From a virus, in the IMG/VR virus record IMGVR_UViG_3300013102_000789, positions 1 through 42,640 of that record: a stretch of DNA of 42,640 bases. One strand, written 5' to 3'. The number at the start of each line of letters is the position of its first letter. Position 1 is the stretch's first letter. The notes under the pieces are model-generated. The model saw only the letters and a program-made list of their open reading frames with translations, did not search any database and was not told where the DNA came from. Below are positions 22,652 through 31,308 of this stretch, one piece after another. The position numbers were made by a program, and so were the translations under genes.

Positions 22652-24057
22652 GGGGTAGGAGCTTCCGTAGCTTGGAGGCGGACAAGCAGAGCCAGATGCG
22701 TACCGGCGATGACGCCAATCCGCCCGGCCACGTTGAGGCCCTGGGTAAATGTGAAGTGGCTGCGCACCGGCTTGGTCAGGTTGACCTCGGCGATTACGTC
22801 GTCCACGTACTGCGCGGTGGCGGTTTCCCCGCTCTGGCCGGAAAGCGTGAGCGTCAGTGCAAACGTGTGCGGCTGACCGCGAGGGGTTGTCTGCCACCAT
22901 TCGGTGATCTCGACCGATCCCCCGAAGCTACCCACGACGTCTGCGATGCTGCGGGCGGTGCCCTTGCGCCGCTGCACAAGCAGCGAACCAGCTACGCGGG
23001 CGCGCTTGACCGGTAGCGGCCAGCTACTGCGCCACGTATCGACCGACATCGCCCAAGCCAACCACGGCAACAGATTCTCCGGGCAGGTCCAAGGGTTCCA
23101 CAGCAGATCCACAACCGTATCCACCTCAGCCGCGTGGGCGGTCACCGCTTCTGCGACACGCTCAACGCCACTGGCATTGGGAGGCAGCAGGCTGTCTGGA
23201 ATGTCAAAGCTGACTGTTCCATCCCATGTGATGGTCGCGCCGGGCGGCGGCGGCTCGTGCAGAGTTACGCGGTTGCGCGCATCAATCACATAGTCGGGTG
23301 CGGCGGGTTCACCGTTGCGCGTGGGAACGTACGCGGTTGCGACGCTGCCCTGCTCAAGCTGCGGCGCAGAGATGCGGAACGTCACGTCAACAGCGGTGCG
23401 GGGAGGGATCGTCATCTCGATGTAGCAGGACACCGCGGCCGCTTGGGTGCCGGTGACCGTCCGCGTGGTACTCAGGCGGGTCAACGCGGTACCTGGCCGA
23501 ATGTCTGCGCTGCTGCGCTGTAGGCGCTGACCTGCAGCATCGACCTCCGCGATCACCAGCCGGCGTACAGGGTCTTCAAATCCTCCCGCTGGATCGCCCG
23601 CGATGATCTGCACGCCGGCACTCAGCGTCCAAACATGGCCGGGGTTGCTGGGGATCGGCTGGGTGTTGAACAGGAGATCGGCGCTTCGCACCTGCTGTGT
23701 GTTGTTCCGGTTGTAGACGCGCAGATCGAGATAAGGCGTGCCGTCCTCAAGCTGACCGACGCCGACGACCTCGCGCAGCAGTCCGGTGATCCTCGCAATG
23801 CTCCAGCCAACCGGAAGATCGCCGTCGACGTTGACCGTGCCAGGCTTTGCCAACAGGACATCGGAGCAGTAAAGAACATTGCCACGGGGCTGCCGGGACA
23901 GCGGCACCCGGCCGCGCCAGTCGGTGCGATAGACGGCGGAGACCTCAGCGGTCAGCCGGGTCGGCTTGCCCAGGATGGACGGGAGGAAATCGGTGCGGTT
24001 GCCGTCCCCTTTCCCCATCAACTCACCGATCAAACGCCTGCTGAATGGCTTACTCAT
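22648..24057 (-). CDS. I: Baseplate protein gpI fused to an N-terminal lectin-like domain
   Basis: A 469-residue protein, far longer than P2 gpI (about 176 residues). Residues 282-469 match gpI (SLLPPNASGVERVAEAVTAH, LLWNPWTCPENLLPWLAWAM, LLVQRRKGTARSIADVVGSF). Residues 1-280 are extra, with the look of carbohydrate-binding jelly-roll domains found in phage spikes (DLPVGWSIARITGLLREVVG, AAVSCYIEMTIPPRTAVDVT, SAPQLEQGSVATAYVPTRNG). The start is set at ATG 24057, overlapping the J stop. The extra domain may give the baseplate its own glycan binding. Confidence 0.88.
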   Translation of the reverse strand: MSKPFSRRLIGELMGKGDGNRTDFLPSILGKPTRLTAEVSAVYRTDWRGRVPLSRQPRGNVLYCSDVLLAKPGTVNVDGDLPVGWSIARITGLLREVVGVGQLEDGTPYLDLRVYNRNNTQQVRSADLLFNTQPIPSNPGHVWTLSAGVQIIAGDPAGGFEDPVRRLVIAEVDAAGQRLQRSSADIRPGTALTRLSTTRTVTGTQAAAVSCYIEMTIPPRTAVDVTFRISAPQLEQGSVATAYVPTRNGEPAAPDYVIDARNRVTLHEPPPPGATITWDGTVSFDIPDSLLPPNASGVERVAEAVTAHAAEVDTVVDLLWNPWTCPENLLPWLAWAMSVDTWRSSWPLPVKRARVAGSLLVQRRKGTARSIADVVGSFGGSVEITEWWQTTPRGQPHTFALTLTLSGQSGETATAQYVDDVIAEVNLTKPVRSHFTFTQGLNVAGRIGVIAGTHLALLVRLQATEAPTP

Positions 24058-24940
24058 AGGTTCCCTCGTGGACGACATCGATGGCGGTGCAATAGGCCGC
24101 TTGGTGGCTTGCCATCACCAGGTCGGCAGGCGGCTCGGCCAGGTCGACGCGCTGAACCCCATCCACGTGCAAGGCCGCAAACAGCCCGGAGCGCGGCACG
24201 TCCCGGCCAAGCCTGCGCGACTCATCGACATAGGCCCGCAACCGCCGGTTAGCCTCAGCCAATACGACGGCAGCATCGGGGCCGGCGAACGTAAAGACCT
24301 TTGCGCTCACGGCGTAGGGGATGATCTCTGCGGGGCGAACCGACACCACGTCCGTGAGCGGGCGCACGTTGCCGTCCATCAGGGCGTCGGTCACGCGCTT
24401 CTGTACCGCTGCCGAGGGAACTCCCTCGCCGCTGCGAGACAGCACCGTGACCACGACCTCGCCGGGGCTTGGGCTACTGGCACTCGCGTCCAGCACGTCG
24501 GACGATGCAGAAAGCGCGTGGAACAGGTAGGCACCCTCCGGACCGGCGACGCTGTAGCCCTCGGGCGCCAGCTGGACACGACGTCGGAAATCGGTGTCGC
24601 TCTCCATGACCGCCGGGAGGTTCTTGCCAGGGTCGGCGGCAACAAGGGTTTGGCGCTCCACGCCGAAGAACGCGGCCAGGTTGTCCAGATCCGCGCCGCG
24701 CGCATAGGCCAGCATTGAGCCAGTGGCGCGAACGTTGAACGATTCGCGCAGGTGCACTTCGCGATAGGCACAGACCTGCAACAGCACGCTCATCGGATCC
24801 GATTCGAGCAGGTCTTCGTAGTCCGGCGCCAGCAAGTGAAGGATGGCTTTCAGGTCGGCGTAGGACTGCTCAAAGCTGACCTGTTCGGTCAGGTCCGGAA
24901 CGGGCAGCTTGGATAGCTCGACGGCGGTAAAGGTGGACAT
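24050..24940 (-). CDS. J: Baseplate wedge protein gpJ
   Basis: A 296-residue protein of the gpJ/T4 gp6 family: LAPDYEDLLESDPMSVLLQV, REVHLRESFNVRATGSMLAY, the LDNLAAFFGVER motif and the C-terminal ALHVDGVQRVDLAEPPADL are typical. It builds the baseplate wedge together with gpI and gpW. ATG at 24940 is chosen; five codons upstream another ATG exists. An 81-bp gap precedes it, which holds no gene and could contain a late promoter. Confidence 0.93.
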   Translation of the reverse strand: MSTFTAVELSKLPVPDLTEQVSFEQSYADLKAILHLLAPDYEDLLESDPMSVLLQVCAYREVHLRESFNVRATGSMLAYARGADLDNLAAFFGVERQTLVAADPGKNLPAVMESDTDFRRRVQLAPEGYSVAGPEGAYLFHALSASSDVLDASASSPSPGEVVVTVLSRSGEGVPSAAVQKRVTDALMDGNVRPLTDVVSVRPAEIIPYAVSAKVFTFAGPDAAVVLAEANRRLRAYVDESRRLGRDVPRSGLFAALHVDGVQRVDLAEPPADLVMASHQAAYCTAIDVVHEGTYE

Positions 24941-25021
24941 GGCGACACCGGGCAAAGGGGCGTATCAAGGGTGTCATCGCCACCCATTCGCCTCTATTCG
25001 CAGCGTGTGTAACGTGTGCGC

Positions 25022-25489
25022 CTACGGCTTTCCGGCAATCAGGTGATCCCTGATCGCGTCACGCACCAGGGCGAGGCTGGCGTCAGAAAATCCGAGCAGT
25101 CGGCGTTGCTCGTAGCGCACGCGCGGACCGCCGCGGCTGACCCTGTCCGACCGGCCCTCTTGGTGGATGGTGGCGATACGGGAGACACGCCCGACGAACC
25201 CCACCGATATCTGTTGCGCGTCGGCGCGCACGCGCAGGTGCTTGGCTTGGCGCAGCTTCGCAAACATGGCTGCGCGCTTGATTCGCCCGGCCTTCTGGCG
25301 GGCCGGGGCCGGCTTGCGGCGGGGCGCGTAGGCGCTCCCGTCTGGATTGCGCTGTGCGGCGATACGGCGCTGTTCCGCGCGGCGCAGCTGCATACCCACG
25401 CGCCGGGCCAGCCGCACGCGCTGGGCGGGCTGCAGGCGCGTCAGCAGGGGTTCAACCCACTGCTCCAATGCCCGCAGATCATCAGACAA
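25022..25489 (-). CDS. S: Tail completion protein gpS
   Basis: A 155-residue basic protein matching the phage virion morphogenesis (gpS) family: DDLRALEQWVEPLLTRLQPA, RRAEQRRIAAQRNPDGSAYA, and GRIKRAAMFAKLRQAKHLRV. The start is a TTG at 25489 overlapping the R stop, chosen because family members begin with the DDLRALE segment. Works with gpR in finishing the tail. Confidence 0.9.
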   Translation of the reverse strand: MSDDLRALEQWVEPLLTRLQPAQRVRLARRVGMQLRRAEQRRIAAQRNPDGSAYAPRRKPAPARQKAGRIKRAAMFAKLRQAKHLRVRADAQQISVGFVGRVSRIATIHQEGRSDRVSRGGPRVRYEQRRLLGFSDASLALVRDAIRDHLIAGKP

Positions 25490-25973
25490 GCAGAATGTCC
25501 GGAAGGGTGGCGACCAAGCCACCGGCAGCGTCGATCACGGCCCCGCCGGCCAGCGACAAGGCATGGTAGTCCTCTGTGGGTGGTTCGCCCACGTGGGTCA
25601 GCAGGAAGGTGCCATCGGCCTGCGCGGCCACCACCACGCGCTCACTCAGTGGCAGCTTGACCGCCACGTCGACCAGGTCGTTTGCCAGTACGTCGACATC
25701 GAAGGCGATGTCGTCGCGGCGAGCGGGGTTGGCGAGCAGTTCGGGCTGGTGCCGTGTCACCCACTGCAGGAGCGGCAGCATCACCGAGTCGGGACTGCCG
25801 GCGTAATCGGTCAGGATCAGAGAGAGCGTGTAGAGGTATTGGAACGACAAGCCCGGCTCGTAGCTGCTCTGGAGCTTGCCCTCTTCCACGAACACCAGCA
25901 GACGGTCTGGGCTGTCCCGCAGGCCGGGAACGGACGCCAGCAGGTGGTCACGCAGGGAGCCGGGCTTAATCAT
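25482..25973 (-). CDS. R: Tail completion protein gpR
   Basis: A 163-residue protein of the P2 gpR family (PGSLRDHLLASVPGLRDSPD, DRLLVFVEEGKLQ, then LILTDYAGSPDSVMLPLLQW). It acts with gpS in completing the tail before joining to the head. It overlaps both neighbours: Rz upstream and S downstream, by eight bases each. Confidence 0.9.
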   Translation of the reverse strand: MIKPGSLRDHLLASVPGLRDSPDRLLVFVEEGKLQSSYEPGLSFQYLYTLSLILTDYAGSPDSVMLPLLQWVTRHQPELLANPARRDDIAFDVDVLANDLVDVAVKLPLSERVVVAAQADGTFLLTHVGEPPTEDYHALSLAGGAVIDAAGGLVATLPDILLV

Positions 25974-26472
25974 GCGCCTGTTCCTGCCGCTGACGCACAG
26001 CGTCCTGCAGGCCGATCAGCTGTTCGCGGATGGCGTGGCAGCTGGTGTAGTTGTCGGCGACGGTGTTGGCGACGGTAGAGAGCGCAATGTCGGCGGCGGG
26101 CGCATCAGGATCTCCGGCAGGTCCGGCCAGGGGGCGGTTTTCTGCGGCTGCGTCGTGCAGGCGGACAAAGCCGACAGGCACAGGGCAAGCGCGATCAGCT
26201 TGGGGCGTGACATAGACGGGAACCTCTTTGACGATGGTGGCGCCGGCCTCGCGCACGTACTGCACGCGGTCGACGTAGCGGGTGATGACCTTGGCGTCGC
26301 CGCTGATCGCGTCCCGGTGCTCGATAGCTGTATCGCGCTCGGCCTCGGCGTGGTCGCGCTGGCGGGCCACGCCATCAATGCGCCTTTGCTGGACAAGGGC
26401 GACGACGATGCCCAGCAGCAGCACGACCGCCAGCAACGCGGCCAGGGTCGCCGCCAGGCGCCGGGAGATCAC
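25966..26472 (-). CDS. Inner-membrane spanin (Rz-like)
   Basis: A 168-residue protein starting at GTG, overlapping the endolysin stop (GTGA). Residues 5-28 are one membrane segment (LAATLAALLAVVLLLGIVVA), followed by a charged coiled coil (RQRDHAEAERDTAIEHRDAI), the layout of i-spanins that fuse inner and outer membranes in the last step of lysis. An o-spanin frame is embedded in it (26016-26213), which confirms the role. Confidence 0.9.
   Translation of the reverse strand: MISRRLAATLAALLAVVLLLGIVVALVQQRRIDGVARQRDHAEAERDTAIEHRDAISGDAKVITRYVDRVQYVREAGATIVKEVPVYVTPQADRACPVPVGFVRLHDAAAENRPLAGPAGDPDAPAADIALSTVANTVADNYTSCHAIREQLIGLQDAVRQRQEQAHD
26016..26213 (-). CDS. Outer-membrane spanin lipoprotein (Rz1-like), embedded in Rz
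   Basis: A 65-residue protein in another frame wholly inside the Rz gene. The N-terminus is a lipoprotein signal with lipobox LSAC (LIALALCLSALSACTTQ), predicting a mature peptide anchored in the outer membrane. The remainder is rich in Pro (16 of 46 residues, about), typical of Rz1. Nested Rz/Rz1 pairs are common in P2-like and lambdoid phages. Confidence 0.88.
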   Translation of the reverse strand: MSRPKLIALALCLSALSACTTQPQKTAPWPDLPEILMRPPPTLRSLPSPTPSPTTTPAATPSANS

Positions 26473-27107
26473 GCAGCCCCCAGGACTTGCAGGGCGCGGT
26501 TGGTGCGGCTGATGCGGTCGGCCATGCCCTCGGGCGTAGCCTTGGCCATGGCCGAGCCGAGATTGATGCGGCGACTGACCGCCAGCACGTCGCCGGAATC
26601 GGCAAGGGTGTTCAGGCCCGCGTCCTTCCAGTAGGCGGCAGCGGCAGCGGCGCCGATTTCCACGTCAAGCAGCAGCTGGGGGGCCTGTTCCAGCGGCTGT
26701 CCGATCAGCTGGCCGACGTGCGCGTAGTTGCCGCGACCGGTGATCTGCACGGGGCAGCGGCCACGGTAGCGGTAGCCGTCGCCGCTGGCCTCGTTCCCGT
26801 TCCCGTTGCGATTGGCATAGACGCGGTTGCCTAGCTTTTCCGGGTTGGCGACGAACGCGGACACCTCGGTCGGCGCGATGCGTTTGCCGAACACTTCCAG
26901 CAGGCGCTTGCTGCTGTAGCTCAGGTTCTCTTCGATTCGCGACAGGCTCAGGCTTTCATGGCCGACCTGGGCGAGAAAGTGAGCGGCGCGGCGCTTGGTG
27001 GGGATGCTGAAACGCAGCATGGCCGCGTTCAGCGCGGGCGCCCAGCGCTGCGCTCGCGGCAGCGGGCATTGCATGATCTGGCTCAACTGTTCGGCGGTGA
27101 CCATCAT
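26469..27107 (-). CDS. Endolysin, glycoside hydrolase family 19
   Basis: A 212-residue peptidoglycan hydrolase of the GH19 chitinase-like type found in many P2-like phages. The catalytic Glu is probably E51 (AHFLAQVGHESLSLSRIEEN), followed by LSYSSKRLLEVFGKR and the YRGRCPVQITGRGNYAHVGQ substrate-cleft motif. No signal peptide, so holins must release it. The start overlaps the holin stop; two adjacent Met codons are possible starts. Confidence 0.93.
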   Translation of the reverse strand: MMVTAEQLSQIMQCPLPRAQRWAPALNAAMLRFSIPTKRRAAHFLAQVGHESLSLSRIEENLSYSSKRLLEVFGKRIAPTEVSAFVANPEKLGNRVYANRNGNGNEASGDGYRYRGRCPVQITGRGNYAHVGQLIGQPLEQAPQLLLDVEIGAAAAAAYWKDAGLNTLADSGDVLAVSRRINLGSAMAKATPEGMADRISRTNRALQVLGAA

Positions 27108-27379
27108 TCAACCCTCAGAATCTGCGCCACGTTGCCTCGGGCGCGGTAGGTCACCAACAGTAGGACAACAAGCAGGCCCAGCTGCCACACGCTGACCTGT
27201 GCCGACGCACCTAACAGCGCGACGTGAATGGCGAGGCCACCGCTGCAGGCGATCAGCAGCCAGGCGCAGCACGAAACGCCGAGACGGTGACAGGCATCCG
27301 GTCCCGGCCGGTAGGTAATCAGCCGCAGGCAGATAGCCAAGCTGCTGACTAGGGTGGCGACGACAAGCAAGCTATGCAC
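27104..27379 (-). CDS. Holin-like membrane protein, three segments
   Basis: A 91-residue protein starting at GTG 27379, chosen because GGAGG lies eight bases upstream; an earlier GTG at 27394 lacks a site. Three membrane segments are visible (SLLVVATLVSSLAICLRLIT; GVSCCAWLLIACSGGLAIHV; WQLGLLVVLLLVTY), as in putative 3-TM holins beside P2-like endolysins. It would permeabilise the membrane or modulate the second holin. Confidence 0.82.
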   Translation of the reverse strand: MHSLLVVATLVSSLAICLRLITYRPGPDACHRLGVSCCAWLLIACSGGLAIHVALLGASAQVSVWQLGLLVVLLLVTYRARGNVAQILRVE

Positions 27380-27731
27380 TGGGCGGTCCTCCACGACGGA
27401 AACGGGACAGGTCAGGGGGGGTACGGCTACGCTCGATCAAGCCAAGCGTCACGGTGATGGCGCAGGCCGCTGCCGCGAAGGCAGCCACGCCAGCGGACTG
27501 GATCGGCAGCCAGCGCAGTACGTCGGGTGCGGCGTAGTAGCCGGCCACCACGCTGATGCCCAGGTAGACCAGCCGCTTCCAGATCGGCAGGTTCTTGGCC
27601 GAGACGACAAACAGCGTGCCGCCGGCAAACGCGCCGACCAGGGCGTCGCCGTCGATGCCGGGCAGCAGCGAGGCCAGCCCCACCCCAGTGGCGAGCATTG
27701 CGGTGCCGGTGAGGGAGGTAGGTTCGGTCAT
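27372..27731 (-). CDS. Putative holin
   Basis: A 119-residue protein with hydrophobic segments MLATGVGLASLLPG, ALVGAFAGGTLFVV, LVYLGISVVAGYYAAP and AAFAAAACAITVTLGLI, and a charged tail. It matches the putative phage holin family whose centre reads like LPIWKRLVYLGISVVAGYYA. It precedes the smaller holin-like gene with a short overlap; together with endolysin, Rz and Rz1 it forms the lysis cassette. Confidence 0.85.
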   Translation of the reverse strand: MTEPTSLTGTAMLATGVGLASLLPGIDGDALVGAFAGGTLFVVSAKNLPIWKRLVYLGISVVAGYYAAPDVLRWLPIQSAGVAAFAAAACAITVTLGLIERSRTPPDLSRFRRGGPPSA

Positions 27732-27735
27732 CAGG

Positions 27736-27951
27736 TCAGTCCCAGAGCTGGATCAGCGGTCGCTCGGTGGCGATCGAATGGGAGGAGGGGAGGGCCGGCA
27801 GTGTCACCACCGTCCCCATCGGAAGAATTGGCCCGTGCAACGACAGGCCCGGGTTGAGCGCGAACACCTGCTCCGTCATGCCGGCAGTGGTGCCCAGGTG
27901 ACGCCAGCACAGCAGGTCGATGGTGTCCCCTTGCTGGGCGTGGACGCGCAT
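27736..27951 (-). CDS. X: Tail protein gpX
   Basis: A 71-residue LysM-like protein of the P2 gpX family: VHAQQGDTIDLLCWRHLGTT, then EQVFALNPGLSLHGPILPMG and TVVTLPAL. gpX is a minor tail/baseplate protein thought to bind peptidoglycan or help join baseplate parts. Its ATG overlaps the stop of L by one base. Confidence 0.92.
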   Translation of the reverse strand: MRVHAQQGDTIDLLCWRHLGTTAGMTEQVFALNPGLSLHGPILPMGTVVTLPALPSSHSIATERPLIQLWD

Positions 27952-28418
27952 CAGATCAGCGCCACGGTGACGCGACGACGTCCGAGAAAATCACTGATCG
28001 CATAGCGCTGGTCCCGGCGCAGGTCATCAATGGTTGGGGTGAGGTCTTCGGCGCGCTGATTGCCCTGCGCAGTGGCGTCATAGGAGCGGTAGCGCTCGGA
28101 CAACTCGACGGCGGCCGCGCACTGCACCGCGCGCAGGAACAGCTGCAGGTGACGCGTGGAGCCGTCTACCTCATCGGAGGGAACATCGGCCAAGGCGGCG
28201 TATCCCCTCGCCTGCTGCTCCACACGCCACTGGGCAAGCTCATCACCAACGGTGAGCATGGCTGCCACCACGGCCACGCGCAGGCGGGCCGTGGTGACAC
28301 TGCCGTCAAGACGCATGGCCTCGCGCAACGGGCGCAGCTTGACCGCCGGCCAGAAGCTGCCAGCGATCACGTCGGCCTCGGGAGCAACTGCAGGTGCGTT
28401 GGCGGTGAATCCGCTCAT
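27951..28418 (-). CDS. L: Head completion protein gpL
   Basis: A 155-residue protein matching P2 gpL: FWPAVKLRPLREAMRLDGSV, LRVAVVAAMLTVGDELAQWR, RYRSYDATAQGNQRAEDLTP, and the last block RRDQRYAISDFLGRRRVTV. gpL closes the portal after DNA packaging. A 99-bp stretch without a gene separates it from M. Confidence 0.93.
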   Translation of the reverse strand: MSGFTANAPAVAPEADVIAGSFWPAVKLRPLREAMRLDGSVTTARLRVAVVAAMLTVGDELAQWRVEQQARGYAALADVPSDEVDGSTRHLQLFLRAVQCAAAVELSERYRSYDATAQGNQRAEDLTPTIDDLRRDQRYAISDFLGRRRVTVALI

Positions 28419-28517
28419 GGTGGCCTCAAGGAAAGAAAGCCGGTGGTCGGGGCGTCACACCACGGGATGGATACCTGGTGATCGGCCCCGAGCCGGCTGG
28501 GTCGCGGGGACGCTCTG

Positions 28518-29234
28518 TCAGCCGTTGCTATCGCCGTTGGCGGCAGCGGTGGCTTGTTTCTTCTGGACACGCAGGGCGCGTTCCAGATCCTTCTTCCCGC
28601 CGCAGCTGCCGTGCAGCTGCAGAGCGGCGTGCAGATGGCCGATGGCGCGATCTACCGCGTCGGTTGGCACCTGCTCGGGGTCGCCTTCCCCCAGGATGTT
28701 GCGGGCCTGCGCCAGATGCAGCTTGGCCCTGACTTCGTCCGGCATGTCCTGGCCGGTGGTCAGCAGCTGCGCCCTTTCCAAGATGGCGCCGTCGAAAGTG
28801 CCGCCGACCTTCTGCAGGTTCAGCGCGCCCTCGGCGATTTCCTCGGCGACCAGGCACCCGGTGGTGCGCTGGAAGCGGTCGGGCATCTTCATCCCATGCG
28901 CCAGCACGTACTCGGCCAGCTGCAGGCCCTCGTTGTAGCGGCCTGCGTCCATGTTCCAGATCATCAGGGTGGTGATGACCTCATCGGTCGCGCCCTTTCC
29001 CTCGGCCAGTACGCCTTCGACGTAAGGGTCATAGGCGGGCAGCAGCTGGGCCTTCAGCTGTGCCTTGCCTTCATTGGACTGGATCTGCTTCAACCGCAGC
29101 CGGTCTTGATGCAACTGCATCATCGCCAGTTCGAACTGGCCGGAACCGTCCATAGGCTGGTCCGCCTGGCGGGCGGAGGCCTCCTGCGCGGCGAGGACGC
29201 GGCGCAGGTGACGCTTGGCGGGGCTGTCGGCCAT
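28518..29234 (-). CDS. M: Terminase small subunit gpM
   Basis: A 238-residue protein of the GpM family: SPAKRHLRRVLAAQEASARQ at the N-terminus, QLHQDRLRLKQIQSNEGKAQ, and VITTLMIWNMDAGRYNEGLQ. In P2, gpM recognises and, with gpP, cuts the cos site. The C-terminal part (AIGHLHAALQLHGSCGGKKD) is the usual tail. Three bases separate its start from the N stop. Confidence 0.93.
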   Translation of the reverse strand: MADSPAKRHLRRVLAAQEASARQADQPMDGSGQFELAMMQLHQDRLRLKQIQSNEGKAQLKAQLLPAYDPYVEGVLAEGKGATDEVITTLMIWNMDAGRYNEGLQLAEYVLAHGMKMPDRFQRTTGCLVAEEIAEGALNLQKVGGTFDGAILERAQLLTTGQDMPDEVRAKLHLAQARNILGEGDPEQVPTDAVDRAIGHLHAALQLHGSCGGKKDLERALRVQKKQATAAANGDSNG

Positions 29235-29237
29235 GGC

Positions 29238-30254
29238 TTAACCCTCCGGCAGTTCGATGTTCTCGATCAAGGTGCCCAGGCCGTAGTCTTCCACCACATA
29301 GGCGTCGTTCGACTGCTCGAAGTTGGCAACCCGGTTCTTCTGCGGCTGCTCCTGAATGAAGCGGCGACGCCCGCCGATCTGCCAGTACAGCGACAGGTTG
29401 GCCAGGCTGGTGATCAGGATGGCGTTGTCGGGCATGTACGGCACGTCGACCGGCTGCAGGCCGCCGATGCGCTTGTTGGCCAGCAGCAGGTCGGTGGCGA
29501 TCTTCTCGGTGGCCGGCTGGTCCTTGTTGACCATCGGGAAGTACTTGTCGTGGATCAGGTCGCGGCCGAGGATCACCACCAGGCCGGGATCACGGCGGTG
29601 CCACGGGTCGATCAGGCTGCTGACCGCGTCCATGACCAGTGCGTCGAGGTTGGCATAGTCCGCGTCGGCGCCGCCGACCTTGATCGCGCCCTCGGTCTTG
29701 CCGCTGGCCATGACGCGCTGCGGGGCGTTGCTGCGGTACTGCTGCAGCCAACCGATGTTCACGTCTTCCAGCAGCGGGTTGGCATTGCGGTCCGTGGTGG
29801 CCGCAGCCTTGGTGCCATGGAAACCGATCAGCATCCGGTCCAGTGCCTGCCGCTGCACGATGCTGTCGCGGATCAGGGTCTGGAAGTTGGGCTGACGCGC
29901 CCAGGCATCGAGCGTGGCGTAGCGCAGTGCGGTGTCGAAGTCGGTCTGGACCGCCCGGTAGCCCTTCTTGTCCAGCGCGGTCACGTCGCGCGGCTGGCGC
30001 TCGGCGTTGCCGGTGGTGTCGGTGCGGCCGGCGATGGTGCCGGAGACGCCGACGCCGACCTTTTCGCCTTCCAGATCCGGCACGCCGACGATGTTGATCG
30101 AGCGCAGGAACGCGCTGGATTCCTGAATCCGCTGTTCCATGATCTGCTGCACCGCCGGCACGACGGTGAAGGTATGCGCGATGGAGCCGACATTGTTCAG
30201 CTCGCCCTGGCGGCGGGTGTAGGCGTCAAACGCTACGCGGGTGTTGGGATGCAT
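29238..30254 (-). CDS. N: Major capsid protein gpN
   Basis: A 338-residue capsid precursor matching P2 gpN (357 residues): NVGSIAHTFTVVPAVQQIME, the E-loop/N-arm region EKVGVGVSGTIAGRTDTTGN, and ILGRDLIHDKYFPMVNKDQP. HK97-fold, with N-terminal processing by gpO expected. An autoregulated assembly with gpO upstream is standard. Confidence 0.95.
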   Translation of the reverse strand: MHPNTRVAFDAYTRRQGELNNVGSIAHTFTVVPAVQQIMEQRIQESSAFLRSINIVGVPDLEGEKVGVGVSGTIAGRTDTTGNAERQPRDVTALDKKGYRAVQTDFDTALRYATLDAWARQPNFQTLIRDSIVQRQALDRMLIGFHGTKAAATTDRNANPLLEDVNIGWLQQYRSNAPQRVMASGKTEGAIKVGGADADYANLDALVMDAVSSLIDPWHRRDPGLVVILGRDLIHDKYFPMVNKDQPATEKIATDLLLANKRIGGLQPVDVPYMPDNAILITSLANLSLYWQIGGRRRFIQEQPQKNRVANFEQSNDAYVVEDYGLGTLIENIELPEG

Positions 30255-30291
30255 CGTGGTGTCCTTGGTTATCGGGGTGTGCTGCAGGCGA

Positions 30292-31152
30292 TCAGCAGTC
30301 GGTGAGTTCAGCGCCGGCCGGGCCGGTGACGGGCGGGCGCTGGGTGCTGAACTCGGGGGTCTTGTCGACGGTGGATTTGAGCGAGGCGAACTCAGCGCGC
30401 AGACCCTGATTGGCGCGCTCGCTCTCGGCCAGGCGCGCGGTCAGCGCAACCAGCTCGCCCTGCTGGCTGACCATCTGCTCATCCATGTCGGTGAGCAGAC
30501 TGGCGAAGCGCTGCAGGCCTTCATCGTCCTCATCGGCCGGGGGCGGCGCCGGGGTGGCCGGCTTGAACATGCCCTTGATGCGGTCGGAGAAGGAGCGGGC
30601 CGGCGGCGCGGCCGGGGCGACCTCATCCAGCTCGATATCGACCAGCTCGGCGGCGCTGAACAACGTGTCCGGGTTGGTCTTGCGCGCTTTGAGCGGGCTG
30701 GCGTCCGGATTCTGCGCGGCGAAGGCCAGCATCTCGGTGCCCAGGCTGGCAGGAGTGTCGGTCACGGCCACGCCCATCAGGTAGGCCTTGCCGGTGCCGG
30801 CGAAGTTCTCCTGCACCTCGACCGAGGTATACAGCTTCTGTTTCTGCACGTTGACCATGTTGACCAGGTCATCGGTCGGGTCGATCTGCACGAACAGCGC
30901 CAGCTTCGTCTCGCCGGCGACGGTGACTTCTTCGGCCTTGGCCGCCAGCACGCTGCCGTAGGCGCGGAACGGGGAGTCCGGCAGCAGGCTGCGGAGGTGT
31001 TCCACCCATACGCGCGAGCCGTAGGTGTTGGCGCTGTAGGTCGCCGCCATCTGCTCGATCCAGCTGCGCTCGATCTTGCGGCCATCGGTGGTGGCGCCCT
31101 CGACCGCAACGCGGAAGAACTTGGAGCGGTACTTCTTGGTCTTGTTGGACAT
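30292..31152 (-). CDS. O: Capsid scaffold and maturation protease gpO
   Basis: A 286-residue protein. Residues 1-150 are the serine protease (SKFFRVAVEGATTDGRKIER, VWVEHLRSL with the probable catalytic His, VAVTDTPASLGTEMLAF with the probable Ser), and the helical C-terminus (residues 215-270) is the scaffold. gpO directs capsid assembly, cleaves gpN and itself. Start at ATG 31152; the frame stays open upstream but enters the divergent promoter region. Confidence 0.93.
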   Translation of the reverse strand: MSNKTKKYRSKFFRVAVEGATTDGRKIERSWIEQMAATYSANTYGSRVWVEHLRSLLPDSPFRAYGSVLAAKAEEVTVAGETKLALFVQIDPTDDLVNMVNVQKQKLYTSVEVQENFAGTGKAYLMGVAVTDTPASLGTEMLAFAAQNPDASPLKARKTNPDTLFSAAELVDIELDEVAPAAPPARSFSDRIKGMFKPATPAPPPADEDDEGLQRFASLLTDMDEQMVSQQGELVALTARLAESERANQGLRAEFASLKSTVDKTPEFSTQRPPVTGPAGAELTDC

Positions 31153-31308
31153 GGTGCCCTCTGCTTGGTGGTCGAAAACATCGGCTGGCGATGCGATGAC
31201 CCATGTTCGGCAGAGGGCAATTTCCGGGCAACGAAGTTGCCGTGTAACTGATTGAGCTACGCGGGAGTTTGCTGTGCGTGAACGCACGCGGTAGGCACCC
31301 TAGACCAT

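Noticed and set aside
31220-31290. tRNA-like string on the minus strand (CCCGCGTAGCTCAATCAGT) upstream of gpO
   Set aside because: It resembles the acceptor and D-arm start of a tRNA, but no anticodon arm, T arm or CCA follows.
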